Positions 42,526-51,257 of a stretch of DNA of 64,000 nt are shown one piece after another (positions within the stretch are counted from its first letter, which is position 1; the number at the start of each line of letters is the position of its first letter). Made by a program: the position numbers and the translations under genes. A model generated the notes under the pieces. It was not told where the DNA came from. It saw only the letters and a program-made list of their open reading frames with translations, and did not search any database. Source of the stretch: Candidatus Parcubacteria bacterium (GTDB taxonomy: Bacteria > Patescibacteriota > Saccharimonadia > Saccharimonadales > Saccharimonadaceae); NCBI GenBank assembly GCA_023432445.1, contig JAEYUP010000001.1, positions 62,001 to 126,000 of the forward strand, read 5' to 3'.

Positions 42526-42603
42526 CGTCATCTCTATGTCGCTAAAAAATAGCTGCTACCCCTGTTAAGGTGTGTCGTGCAATCGGTATTGTGCGACGTA
42601 TTG

Positions 42604-43050
42604 CTAGGCTAAGACTTGCTGTATATTTGCAATAAGATTTGCAGGGCTATCGTATTCAACGTGTCTAACACGACCAAGATTTGCTGCTCCTTGATTGAAG
42701 TAGGCTAATTCAGAACCTGATTCAGTAGCAAGTACCACACTCTTACCTTTAGCGTCAGCGTAGCCAACTTCATATTGCAGACCAGCAGAGATTAAGCCTG
42801 TAGGTATTAGTGCAAGCACTATGTCAGATTCGTCTATTTCTGTTAGGTCTTTTTCTACTCCCACTTCTGGCGGTATATCACTGGCAATAATCCAGTTTTC
42901 GTGTTCAACGGCACAAAATACAGTAAAACCAGCGACAGTACGTAGAGTTTTAATAACTGCTTCTACCTTTTCTCGGTAATCGGGGTTTACTTCACCAGTT
43001 TCGTAATTAACGTGTCCAGAAAAGCTCGTTGCTAAGAATAGTTTGTTCAT
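42604..43050 (-). CDS. Nucleoside 2-deoxyribosyltransferase-like protein
   Basis: 148 aa. A Rossmann-like fold is suggested by the start NKLFLATSFSG, the middle DLTEIDESDIVLALIPTG and GLQYEVGYADAKGKSVVLA, the pattern (SD-hh-h...E-hGYA-A-GK) of the nucleoside deoxyribosyltransferase superfamily. The catalytic Glu would be in the GLQYEVGYA motif. These enzymes swap or cleave deoxyribosyl-base bonds, useful for nucleoside salvage. -10 TATAAT ends 8 nt before the ATG. A related TIR/SLOG-type nucleotide-binding role is possible. Confidence 0.7.
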   Translation of the reverse strand: MNKLFLATSFSGHVNYETGEVNPDYREKVEAVIKTLRTVAGFTVFCAVEHENWIIASDIPPEVGVEKDLTEIDESDIVLALIPTGLISAGLQYEVGYADAKGKSVVLATESGSELAYFNQGAANLGRVRHVEYDSPANLIANIQQVLA

Positions 43051-43283
43051 TGAGTTATATTATACAATAATTAAGTAGAGTATGCCATCATCTTCTCTTC
43101 TAAAGTTCAAATCTCTTCGGTTAGTAATAACGCTAGTAGGCATAATTTGCTTCTAACATCTGTTGTGACCTCTGAGACATCGTTACTTGAGGCAGTCTAA
43201 ATACGGTCTGGTTTTGGTTTTCAAACAGCCACTGTGCTATCTTATAGATGAGTTCAAAAGCAATCGCTTTTGCTGCACCAAAT

Positions 43284-43313
43284 GAAAAAGCAGATCGGCT
43301 GGTCTGCTTTTTC
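43284..43313. terminator. Hairpin terminator downstream of rsmD
   Basis: Perfect 11-bp stem GAAAAAGCAGA / TCTGCTTTTTC with an 8-nt loop and T/A tracts on both sides. With the next hairpin it forms a tandem pair. The rest of the gap 43051-43334 holds no supported gene. Confidence 0.8.
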
Positions 43314-43323
43314 ATTTGAGAAC

Positions 43324-43345
43324 AAAAAAACTCCCTATTCGGGAG
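43324..43345 (-). terminator. rsmD terminator overlapping its own stop codon
   Basis: Minus strand CTCCC-GAATA-GGGAG followed by TTTTTTT. The last codons and the TAG stop of rsmD (43335-43337) form the stem and loop. Confidence 0.9.
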
Positions 43346-43880
43346 CATCAAGGCGGTAGAAGGCGAGAGCCGCATCTCCGTAACTACGATTGTCCACCAC
43401 AACAACTCCTAATTCGGACGGCGTCTCACCTCTACCTGGGTATGATAGTACCATAAGCCCTTTCGGACGTAAAAGCTTTGTTAGTGCCATTGCTGTGGAT
43501 AACTGCATATCATGAAAGGGTGGGTCCACAAAAATAATATCAAAAGTCTCTTCTGTGGTGGCCAGCCAAGAAGCTACTGGAGCTTTTACAAGTTGGGACT
43601 GTTTTTCAACGCCAAGCGTTTTTACGTTAGTGGCTATTACCTTCTGTGCGACATGATCTTTTTCTACCAGCACTACTCTTTCGGCGCCGCGGCTCAACGC
43701 CTCAAGCCCGAGCGCGCCACTACCCGCAAAAGCATCGAGCACCACCGCGCCCTCAACTTCATCGCCAATTTTATTAAAAAGTGCATTACGAATTCGCTCA
43801 CTCATAGGGTGAGTGCGATTTGTGCCCGAGCCTTCGATCACTCGTCCACCAAATTGACCTGCGATTATTCGGATGTTCAT
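43335..43880 (-). CDS. rsmD: 16S rRNA (guanine966-N2)-methyltransferase
   Basis: 181 aa. The SAM-binding motif VLDAFAGSGALGLEALSRGA (~47-66) and the catalytic FVDPPFHD (~116-123) define RsmD. The N-terminus RIIAGQFGGRVIEGSGTNRT is typical. It methylates G966 of 16S rRNA. It starts 2 nt after the recG stop, forming a recG-rsmD unit. Confidence 0.95.
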   Translation of the reverse strand: MNIRIIAGQFGGRVIEGSGTNRTHPMSERIRNALFNKIGDEVEGAVVLDAFAGSGALGLEALSRGAERVVLVEKDHVAQKVIATNVKTLGVEKQSQLVKAPVASWLATTEETFDIIFVDPPFHDMQLSTAMALTKLLRPKGLMVLSYPGRGETPSELGVVVVDNRSYGDAALAFYRLDAPE

Positions 43881-43882
43881 AC

Positions 43883-45913
43883 TTAATTCAACGTTGTTAA
43901 CCTTTGGTATTGTTCGACCTGCGCCGATAGTACTTCGTAGTTTACCAGACTTTGACCCGACTCAACGAACCACTTGGCTTGTTTCTGAGCTCGAGCTATA
44001 AGCTTGGTGTCTCCTAGGGTTGCGATTTGCAAGTTCAGAGCCCCATGCTGCATTCTACCGTAGATTTCGCCTGGGCCACGCAGCTTTAGATCAACTTCTG
44101 CCAAATAGAAGCCGTCGTTACTTCGCTCGATCTCTTTCAGACGAGATGACGGCGCCTTCGAATCACTCATCACCAAATAGCAATAGCTCTGGTGAGAGCT
44201 TCGTCCGACTCGTCCACGCAGTTGGTGTAGCTGAGCAAGCCCAAAGCGGTCGGCGTCCTCGATCAGCATAACGGTCGCATTCGGCACATCAACGCCCACC
44301 TCGATGACCGTGGTGCTAACTAAAATATCTATTTGGCCCGCCGAGAACTGGCTCATAATAGACTCCTTCTCAGCCGCTGGCAACTTACCATGCAACAAAC
44401 CGATTTTACGATGCTTAAAAACCGAGTGCTGCAGTTTACGGTACTCGTCCTGGACACTTTTGGCCTCATTATCCAGATTATTATCAATCAGCGAGCAAAC
44501 CACATAGGCCTGTCGCCCCTTCTTGAGCTCGTCTTCAACCTTTTGGTATAACTGATCTCGGCTATTGGGCGACCAGAGCTTGGTCTCAATCGGTAAACGG
44601 TCGGCTGGTCGTTCATTCAATATTGAGATATCCAAGTCACCATAAACTGTCAGCGCTAAACTCCTCGGAATAGGCGTAGCGGTCATTGTCAAAAGATGAG
44701 GCATCTTGGCCGACTTTTTCATCAGCTCTTGGCGCTGGGCCACACCAAAACGATGTTGCTCGTCTATTACCACAAAGCCAAGCTTGTGAAAACTCACTGT
44801 AGACTGAATCAATGCATGGGTACCGACCACCACATCGACCGTGCCATCGGCAATCGCCTTAAGCAGTGTCTCTCGCGCCTTACCCTTCACGCTTCCGGTC
44901 AGCAACCCGACCTTGACATCAAACGGCGCCAGCAACTTGTCGAGCGTGGCCGCGTGTTGCGTTGCCAGTATCTCGGTCGGGGCCATAACCGCCGACTGGA
45001 AGCCATGCGCTGCCACTTGTCGAGCCACAAGACCCGCCACAACGGTCTTACCCGACCCCACGTCGCCCTGAAGTAGACGATTCATCGGCACATCACGTTC
45101 AACGTCTTGCAATATATCCCAAGCCGCCCGCCGCTGAGCCGCCGTCAAAGTAAATGGCAATGCTCCAACGAAAGCCTTAACGACTGGTTGACTAAACGGT
45201 ATGCCCCAACCCTGTAATTTGGCATTCTCACGTTTGTTGAGCTGACTAGCCAGTAGCAGTTGTAACAACTCTTCGAAGCCGAGCCGCTCTCTGGCGCGCT
45301 CCGTCTCCTCGATCGTCTCAGGAAAATGCATCGCCATCACCGCTTCGCTATAACTCATAAGCGACTCCGACTGCACCATTTCCGCCGGCAGTGTCTCGGG
45401 TAGCGCCGCAATATATGTGCGCAACTCATGCAGCACCTTACGCACCATCGGAGTCTTAAGTCCGGCTGTACCACGATATATCGGCACGATTTGGTCAGAT
45501 TGCTGCTGTACATCCGTCGCTTTCTCAGCGCTGGGGTTGGTCAGCTGATATCGCCCATGCCGAAGTTCAAAGATGCCCGAAAACAGAAACTCACCCTCAC
45601 CCTTTAGCTGCTTCTCGCGGTACGGCTGGTTAAACCACACGGCCTGAATCTTTGCCGCCCCGTCCGTCAGCACCGCAGTCGTCACCCGCATCCCCCGTCT
45701 CACCGGTCGAGTCGTAACAGACTCACAAACTGCCTTCAGCGTCACCTTGCCAGGCACAATGTCCCGGATAGACGTGATGTGCGAATAGTCCTCATAAGCC
45801 CTCGGGAAGAAAGTCACGATATCGTGAACTGTATGAAGTCCAGCCTGGGCAAATTGCTCGGCTGTTTTCTCGCCCACACCTTTAATGTTTTGAATACTGG
45901 CGTTAACTCTCAT
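43883..45913 (-). CDS. recG: ATP-dependent DNA helicase RecG
   Basis: 676 aa from the ATG at 45913. The N-terminal wedge/OB domain includes GVGEKTAEQFAQAGLHTVHD. Walker A is LLQGDVGSGKTVVA, Walker B FVVIDEQHRFGV (DEQH), motif III TATPIPRSLALTVYGD and motif VI QLRGRVGRSS. It remodels stalled forks. Extended -10 TGGTATAGT ends 7 nt before this ATG, so longer in-frame starts are ruled out if that promoter is real. Confidence 0.97.
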   Translation of the reverse strand: MRVNASIQNIKGVGEKTAEQFAQAGLHTVHDIVTFFPRAYEDYSHITSIRDIVPGKVTLKAVCESVTTRPVRRGMRVTTAVLTDGAAKIQAVWFNQPYREKQLKGEGEFLFSGIFELRHGRYQLTNPSAEKATDVQQQSDQIVPIYRGTAGLKTPMVRKVLHELRTYIAALPETLPAEMVQSESLMSYSEAVMAMHFPETIEETERARERLGFEELLQLLLASQLNKRENAKLQGWGIPFSQPVVKAFVGALPFTLTAAQRRAAWDILQDVERDVPMNRLLQGDVGSGKTVVAGLVARQVAAHGFQSAVMAPTEILATQHAATLDKLLAPFDVKVGLLTGSVKGKARETLLKAIADGTVDVVVGTHALIQSTVSFHKLGFVVIDEQHRFGVAQRQELMKKSAKMPHLLTMTATPIPRSLALTVYGDLDISILNERPADRLPIETKLWSPNSRDQLYQKVEDELKKGRQAYVVCSLIDNNLDNEAKSVQDEYRKLQHSVFKHRKIGLLHGKLPAAEKESIMSQFSAGQIDILVSTTVIEVGVDVPNATVMLIEDADRFGLAQLHQLRGRVGRSSHQSYCYLVMSDSKAPSSRLKEIERSNDGFYLAEVDLKLRGPGEIYGRMQHGALNLQIATLGDTKLIARAQKQAKWFVESGQSLVNYEVLSAQVEQYQRLTTLN

Positions 45914-45941
45914 CACTATCACTATACCACCTCTGCGTGAA

Positions 45942-45970
45942 TTGACTATCATATCTATATGTGTTATAAT
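45942..45970 (+). promoter_or_regulatory. Promoter of the 109-aa gene upstream of the hammerhead
   Basis: -35 TTGACT, 17-nt spacer, -10 TATAAT; near consensus, divergent from recG. Confidence 0.85.
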
Positions 45971-46034
45971 GATATAGATACTGCTACCCAAGCGGTGTCG
46001 CACCTACCCACCCACCTACACACCGGAGTACACC

Positions 46035-46364
46035 ATGCCAGCAAACGACAAGCGAGTTACGCTTTCCTGCGACAAAGGGAAGTTTCGCATTGAGACTTCC
46101 TGGGTCATCAACAAGAAGGATGATCTGGTGCTGAAAGCTTCTCAGAGCTTCATTTATTTCGACACAGGCGAAGCGCTCCTCACTGACGTTGCTCAGGCGG
46201 CGAAAGAATCCGACTTAGGCATCACGGCTATACATGTCGAAGCGCAGCGCATGCTCGTCTACGTGAACACCGCAGCAGACCTGCACGAGATTTATTTGAA
46301 GCTGAGCGAGGCAGTACGCCTGAACTCAGACTCGTGGCAAGTGCAGTTCGGCCCGATCAGCTGA
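46035..46364 (+). CDS. Hypothetical protein with a hammerhead ribozyme in its 3' region
   Basis: 109 aa, not recognised. Predicted alternating beta strands (RVTLSCDKGKFRIETSWVIN, ~7-26) and helices (ALLTDVAQAAKESDLG, ~47-62; ADLHEIYLKLSEAVRLN, ~81-97). GGAG lies 7 nt before the ATG, and a near-consensus promoter lies 65 nt upstream, so it is likely well expressed. It is followed by a strong hairpin (46378-46414) and then the ribozyme. No signal peptide or cofactor motif. Flanked by divergent recG and convergent tyrS. Confidence 0.75.
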   Translation: MPANDKRVTLSCDKGKFRIETSWVINKKDDLVLKASQSFIYFDTGEALLTDVAQAAKESDLGITAIHVEAQRMLVYVNTAADLHEIYLKLSEAVRLNSDSWQVQFGPIS

Positions 46365-46377
46365 CGTCTGCTTCGAG

Positions 46378-46414
46378 GCGGGGAGTGTCTTGAGCTTCAG
46401 CTCGCCTCCCCGCC
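46378..46414 (+). terminator. GC-rich hairpin after the 109-aa gene
   Basis: Nine-bp stem GGCGGGGAG (46378-46386) / CTCCCCGCC (46406-46414) with an inner GAGC-TTCA-GCTC hairpin. It lacks a T-run, so it may be a 3'-protecting structure and not a terminator. Confidence 0.55.
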
Positions 46415-46427
46415 CAGGTGGGTAGGA

Positions 46428-46480
46428 ATATTCGTCCATAGAAAACTATGCTGATGAGTCCTGAAGGACGAAACGAATAT
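46428..46480 (+). ncRNA. Type III hammerhead ribozyme
   Basis: Every conserved core element is present. Stem III ATATTCG-T (46428-46435) pairs with A-CGAATAT (46473-46480), including the A15.1-U16.1 pair. The cleavage triplet GTC ends at C46436 (H17). Stem I CATAG/CTATG (46437-46441, 46446-46450) has an AAAA loop. The core CTGATGA (46451-46457) is C3-A9. Stem II GTCC-TGAA-GGAC is at 46458-46469. GAA (46470-46472) is G12-A14. Predicted cleavage is between 46436 and 46437. The 5' and 3' ends lie in stem III, hence type III. Confidence 0.94.
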
Positions 46481-46481
46481 A

Positions 46482-47696
46482 TTATTTTACAAGAATAAAC
46501 TGATTCTTGCCTTTTTTGACAAGTGAGGCGGTTTCAATAGTCGCGTCCGAGCTAACTCGCTCACCGTCAAGCGATACCGCACCGCCTTCGATAAGACGAC
46601 GCGCCTCACCATTACTGGATGCCGCTCCGCCACCGACAAGCACTTCGACGATAGTCTGTCCAACTGGCACGACTGGGATTTCAGAGCTCAAGACATGCAT
46701 ATCTTCGTCGTTCAAATCTTGGATAGAGCGTCCGCCAAACAACACTTCCGTCACCTTCTCGGCGCTAGCTGCTCTCTCGGCCCCGTGAACAAGGGTTGTA
46801 ACCTCGCGAGCTAGAGTCTTCTGTGCCTGACGAGCAGCTGGGTCTGACTTCACCTGCTCTTCCATTTGAGTAATTTCATCACGCCCAAGCATCGTAAATA
46901 TCTTGGCATAATCAACCACACCCTCGTCGTCAGCATTTAGCCAAAACTGATAAAAGGCGTAGACACTAGTTTTGTTAGGATCCAACCAAACAGCGCCATC
47001 TTCGGATTTACCAAACTTTACGCCAGTCGCTTTGTTCATAACAAGCGGCGTCGAGTAAACATGCGCCACTTTTCCTTCTAGCCGACGAATCAAGTCGACA
47101 CCGGCAATAGAGTTACCCCACTGGTCAGCACCACATAGCTGCAAACTTACGCCATGCTCGCGGAAAAGATGCAGGAAGTCATATCCCTGGATTAAGGAGT
47201 AACTAAACTCCGCATAGCTTATACCAGAGCCGCCTTCGCCGAGTCGCGACTGAACAAATTCACGACCGAGCATCGAACTTAGTGGAACATTTTTGCCAAT
47301 ATTCCTCAAGAAATCAAGAAAGTTAATGTCCTTAAACCAGTTATAGTTATCAACTATCTCAAAATCTTTTCCAGCGAAAACCTGTCGGTACTGCGCAGCG
47401 ATACTCTGCTTATTACGCTCGATGTCCTCCAGGCTTAGTAGTGTTCGCTCATCGCGCTTGCCGTCAGGATCGCCAATCATACCGGTAGCGCCACCTACCA
47501 GCAGGTAAGCCTTGTGACCAGCTTCGATAAAATGTCGGACCATCATAGCAGCCGCTAGGTTTCCAATTTGCATGCCATCGGCACTCGGATCAACTCCAAA
47601 ATAGAAACTGATCTTACCATCGTCAAGCTGCTTGATATCATCAAGAGTTGTCTGGTTAATAAAGCCTCGCCAAGTTAGTTCTTCTGATAGCGTCAT
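46482..47696 (-). CDS. tyrS: Tyrosyl-tRNA synthetase
   Basis: 404 aa class I synthetase. The substrate region is YFGVDPSADGMQIGNLA, the KMSKS-equivalent is KFGKSEDGAVWLD, and a C-terminal S4 domain (~340-404) ends VKKGKNQFILVK. It charges tRNA-Tyr. Extended -10 TGGTACAAT ends 9 nt before the ATG, with no Shine-Dalgarno leader. Its stop codon is 2 nt from the plus-strand hammerhead, so a tyrS mRNA 3' UTR would be antisense to it. Confidence 0.96.
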   Translation of the reverse strand: MTLSEELTWRGFINQTTLDDIKQLDDGKISFYFGVDPSADGMQIGNLAAAMMVRHFIEAGHKAYLLVGGATGMIGDPDGKRDERTLLSLEDIERNKQSIAAQYRQVFAGKDFEIVDNYNWFKDINFLDFLRNIGKNVPLSSMLGREFVQSRLGEGGSGISYAEFSYSLIQGYDFLHLFREHGVSLQLCGADQWGNSIAGVDLIRRLEGKVAHVYSTPLVMNKATGVKFGKSEDGAVWLDPNKTSVYAFYQFWLNADDEGVVDYAKIFTMLGRDEITQMEEQVKSDPAARQAQKTLAREVTTLVHGAERAASAEKVTEVLFGGRSIQDLNDEDMHVLSSEIPVVPVGQTIVEVLVGGGAASSNGEARRLIEGGAVSLDGERVSSDATIETASLVKKGKNQFILVK

Positions 47697-47788
47697 TTCC
47701 GTTAAATTGTACCACGGTTACGATATATTTTCTGCCTTTTCAGTCAAAAAAATGCTATACTGGCTATGTTATATATGCGAGGGATCAA

Positions 47789-50416
47789 GTGAGTAAGAAA
47801 GTTAAAAAACCTACCAAGAAGTTAAGCGTTTACGCTAACCTTTCAAAGGGTAAGAAGTCAAAGAAGGCTTCAGCTTCACGTCGCAGCGCCGAGCACTTAG
47901 CTGGGCTTCCAAAAAATCCAATAGCCCGCTTTTTCTACCGCTTACACCCAAAACGCTTCTTCGCCTATTGGTTCAGCAAAAAGGGAGCTTTTATGGCCCT
48001 CAAGATTGTCGGTATCTCTATACTACTTGGAGCACTGATTATCGGTGGTCTGTTTGCTTATTTCCGCAAAGACCTCGACCAAATCCGGCCTGGCGAGATC
48101 GACAAACGAGTTCAATCAACTGTCAACAAATACTACGATCGCAATGGTGAACTATTATGGGAAGACAAGGGTAGCGGAAACTACAAACTTGTCGTAGAAA
48201 GCGCAGACATCAGCGAAAATCTCAAGAAAGCCACTGTAGCAATCGAAGACCGAGACTTCTTCACCCATAATGGGGTTAGTCTATCTGGAACTTTTCGTGC
48301 GGCCTTCAATAACTTTACTGGTGGCGAGATTCAAGGTGGCTCCACTCTAACTCAGCAGCTAGTCAAACAGGTATTTTTCGCAGCCGAGGCCGACAACCGA
48401 AGCTGGGGTGGCATTCCACGCAAAATTAAAGAGCTCATCTTGGCTATAGAGATCGAACGCATGTACGATAAAGACCAGATTTTGACGCTTTATTTAAACG
48501 AATCTCCTTACGGCGGACGACGTAACGGCGCCGAGTCTGGTGCTCAAACCTATTTCGGCAAATCGGCCAAAGATTTGACCGTAGCTGAGGCGTCGCTTTT
48601 GGCGGCAATACCTCAAAACCCTTCGGTGTATGAGCCCTACAACGTAGCTGGTCACCCTGGTTTGATTAACCGTCAACACCACGTCCTTGATGCTATGAAA
48701 GAGTTAGGTTTTATAACCGAAGACCAATACAATGAAGCTAAAGCTGTGCCGATACTAGATACTATAAAACCGCAAGTAAGCCAGTATGAAAACATTAAAG
48801 CCGCTCACTTTGTTCAAATGGTACGATCGCAACTTGAAGATGAGTTAGGCGTCGCCGTGGTGGGACGTGGTGGCCTTACCATTAAGACTACCCTAGACCT
48901 TCGCATCCAAAATAGACTAGAGAAAGCCATGAAAGACATGTTCAAAAGCTACGTCCCAAACTGGGCTGGCTTTACTAACGGTGCGGCCACTGTCGCCGAC
49001 ACTAAAACTGGCCAGATTGTAGCACTGGTTGGTAGCCGCGACTTTGAGTACCAGGGCTTTGGGCAGGACAACGCCGCCACAGCCTACATTCAACCGGGCT
49101 CAGCCGTTAAGTCACTCGTCTATGCTGAGCTGTTCGAACAAAAACCATCTGGCTCGCAAAACTACGGTAGCGGCAGCATCCTGGTAGACGAACCGATAGA
49201 TAAAATCTATGGCGCCAAACTTCAAAACGCCGACCGGGCATACCGAGGCAGCTTGCCTATCCGGACCAGCCTGGCGACCTCCAGAAACGTCCCGGCGGTT
49301 AAGGCTATGTACATATCAGGTGTCGCTCCTACCATAGAAACTATCCGCAACTTAGGCGCAAAAAGCTATTGTTCAGTTGGTGTTGATACCACGGCCGGCC
49401 TAGCTTCGGCCATCGGTGGCTGCGGTGTGCAGCAAGTAGACCTAGTGAACGCTTACGCCTCGCTAGCTCGCGGCGGAGTATACAAACCTCAGTCGGTCAC
49501 ACTCGAAGTTAAGAACAACAGCGGCGAAGTGCTTAAGAAGTGGTCTGATACAAACGGAACTAGAGTCATCGACCAGCAGTCGGCTTTCATCGTCACCGAC
49601 ATTCTATCTGACGTTAATGCTAGCGCCGGCCTCGGCTACTATCCCGCAAAGAACATCCCTGGCGTAAAGACAGCTACTAAGACCGGTACCTCCGACAAGG
49701 GAGGGAACGCTAAGGACCTCTGGATGATGAGTTACAGCCCAGCGCTAACTATGGGGGTATGGCTAGGCAACCCGGACACGACCATTCTCAAAAATGGTAA
49801 CTCATCTCTTGGTAGCCCTATAGTCGCTAGCGTCATGGAGTACGCCCACAAGGAAGTTTACGCCAAAGAGGGCAAGTGGAAGTCAGGCGATTGGTTTAGC
49901 GCCCCTAACGGCATCCAACGCGTTGGCGCTGAAGTTTATCCATCTTGGTGGAATAAAACCCAGGGTCAAAGCAATGAGACTATGAAGTTCGATAAAGTAT
50001 CGAAACGAAAAGCGACCAATTGTACACCTAATCTCGCCATCATAGAGTTCCCTGTGATAAAAACTGTCGATCCTGTGACCAAGAAGGACTCGTATAGCAA
50101 CGTACCAAGCGGCTACGACGAGAAGAAAGATGACAATGTTCATAAATGTGGCGAACCGGGTCCAAGCGTGAGTGCACCTTCTGTCTCGCCAGCTGGTGGT
50201 GGTAATTGGGAAATTGAGTTTACTGTGTCGATGGGAGCGCACCCCGTAACTGGTGGTGGCAGCTCGGTATCCATGACGGTTGACGGCGTAAGCCAGAGCC
50301 CTTCATGTTCGGGCTCTTCATCAGTTCGCAACTGTAGCCTTATCTACTCTGGATCCAACCCAACCGGTAAGATATCGGTGGTAGCAACCGACTCCGTCTA
50401 CTACACCAGCGAATAG
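47789..50416 (+). CDS. Class A penicillin-binding protein (PBP1A type)
   Basis: 875 aa, GTG start preceded by GAGGGAT. A basic cytoplasmic tail (~1-65) and one TM helix (~70-92) are followed by a GT51 transglycosylase domain (AIEDRDFFTHNGVS, QGGSTLTQQLVKQVFF, YLNESPYGG). The transpeptidase domain has SxxK in PGSAVKSLVY, SxN-equivalent TSRN and KTG in TATKTGTSDKGG. It builds peptidoglycan. The C-terminal ~140 residues form a Ser/Gly-rich extracellular domain. Extended -10 TGCTATACT lies ~35 nt upstream. Confidence 0.95.
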   Translation: MSKKVKKPTKKLSVYANLSKGKKSKKASASRRSAEHLAGLPKNPIARFFYRLHPKRFFAYWFSKKGAFMALKIVGISILLGALIIGGLFAYFRKDLDQIRPGEIDKRVQSTVNKYYDRNGELLWEDKGSGNYKLVVESADISENLKKATVAIEDRDFFTHNGVSLSGTFRAAFNNFTGGEIQGGSTLTQQLVKQVFFAAEADNRSWGGIPRKIKELILAIEIERMYDKDQILTLYLNESPYGGRRNGAESGAQTYFGKSAKDLTVAEASLLAAIPQNPSVYEPYNVAGHPGLINRQHHVLDAMKELGFITEDQYNEAKAVPILDTIKPQVSQYENIKAAHFVQMVRSQLEDELGVAVVGRGGLTIKTTLDLRIQNRLEKAMKDMFKSYVPNWAGFTNGAATVADTKTGQIVALVGSRDFEYQGFGQDNAATAYIQPGSAVKSLVYAELFEQKPSGSQNYGSGSILVDEPIDKIYGAKLQNADRAYRGSLPIRTSLATSRNVPAVKAMYISGVAPTIETIRNLGAKSYCSVGVDTTAGLASAIGGCGVQQVDLVNAYASLARGGVYKPQSVTLEVKNNSGEVLKKWSDTNGTRVIDQQSAFIVTDILSDVNASAGLGYYPAKNIPGVKTATKTGTSDKGGNAKDLWMMSYSPALTMGVWLGNPDTTILKNGNSSLGSPIVASVMEYAHKEVYAKEGKWKSGDWFSAPNGIQRVGAEVYPSWWNKTQGQSNETMKFDKVSKRKATNCTPNLAIIEFPVIKTVDPVTKKDSYSNVPSGYDEKKDDNVHKCGEPGPSVSAPSVSPAGGGNWEIEFTVSMGAHPVTGGGSSVSMTVDGVSQSPSCSGSSSVRNCSLIYSGSNPTGKISVVATDSVYYTSE

Positions 50417-50424
50417 ATTACGAC

Positions 50425-51237
50425 TTACTTATTAGCTAGTTCTACGAGGCTGTCTTCGTGCGTGCGACGACGGTTTGACTGTTGTGGCTTTCGCGGCTGA
50501 CGGCCGGCTGGCTTAGCTTTTGGCTGAGCTGATGTCTTTTCTGCTTTTAGGGCTGGGTTGGTTGGACGAGCGAACATCATCTTACCTGCTGATGTTTGAA
50601 GACTACGGATGAACTCGACTTCGACAGATTTGCCGACTAGCTGCTGAGCGTTCTCCACGACCACCATGGTGCCGTCAGCCAAATGTCCGACCGCCTGATG
50701 GGAATCGTTGCCTTTCTGCGTTAATTCAATCATCGTTTTTTCTCCAGGCAAGTAAGCCATGCGAAGTGTTTTGGCAAGATCGTTGACATTGAGAACAACG
50801 ACGCCTTCCACCTGAGCAACTTTGTTTAAATTGTAGTCTATCGTACAGATAGTGCCGTTATGTCGCTTAGCTAGCGACAATAGACGGTTGTCTACACCCT
50901 CTTCGGCTGTGTTGCTGTCCGGGAAAATGATAGTCGAAATGTTTTCCATAGACTGGAGCTGCTTGATAACATCCAGGCCATGGCGAGCGCGAGTTCGTTT
51001 CTCGGTATCGCCGTTATCGGCCAAGAATTGCAGTTCTCCGACAACACTGCGCGGTATCGCTAGGATGCCAGGTAGAAAGCCGGCTTCGGCAACGGACCGG
51101 ATCCGCCCATCGATAAGCACCGATGTATCTACGAAAATATAACGTCCAGCCCGCTTTTTAATTTTAATAATCTGACTTGTTATAAGGTACGTGGTCTGCA
51201 AGGCGATTATCACCAACAGTACAGTATTGATATCCAT
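50425..51237 (-). CDS. PIN-TRAM domain membrane protein (YacL family)
   Basis: 270 aa. One N-terminal TM helix (~5-22) precedes a PIN nuclease domain whose acidic residues appear in IFVDTSVLIDGRI, GVDNRLLSLA and TIDYNLNK. A TRAM domain follows (QAVGHLADGTMVVVENAQQL, VEVEFIRSLQT), then a Lys/Pro/Arg-rich tail. Homologues are YacL-like putative RNases. It ends 9 nt from the convergent PBP gene and lies 20 nt after radA, probably in one unit. Confidence 0.85.
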   Translation of the reverse strand: MDINTVLLVIIALQTTYLITSQIIKIKKRAGRYIFVDTSVLIDGRIRSVAEAGFLPGILAIPRSVVGELQFLADNGDTEKRTRARHGLDVIKQLQSMENISTIIFPDSNTAEEGVDNRLLSLAKRHNGTICTIDYNLNKVAQVEGVVVLNVNDLAKTLRMAYLPGEKTMIELTQKGNDSHQAVGHLADGTMVVVENAQQLVGKSVEVEFIRSLQTSAGKMMFARPTNPALKAEKTSAQPKAKPAGRQPRKPQQSNRRRTHEDSLVELANK

Positions 51238-51257
51238 ATGTTTCTTCTTTCTTGGTG

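Noticed and set aside
43133..43315. 60-aa minus-strand ORF starting at 43315
   Set aside because: It has no ribosome-binding site, its first codons form a perfect terminator hairpin, and it lies after two terminators.
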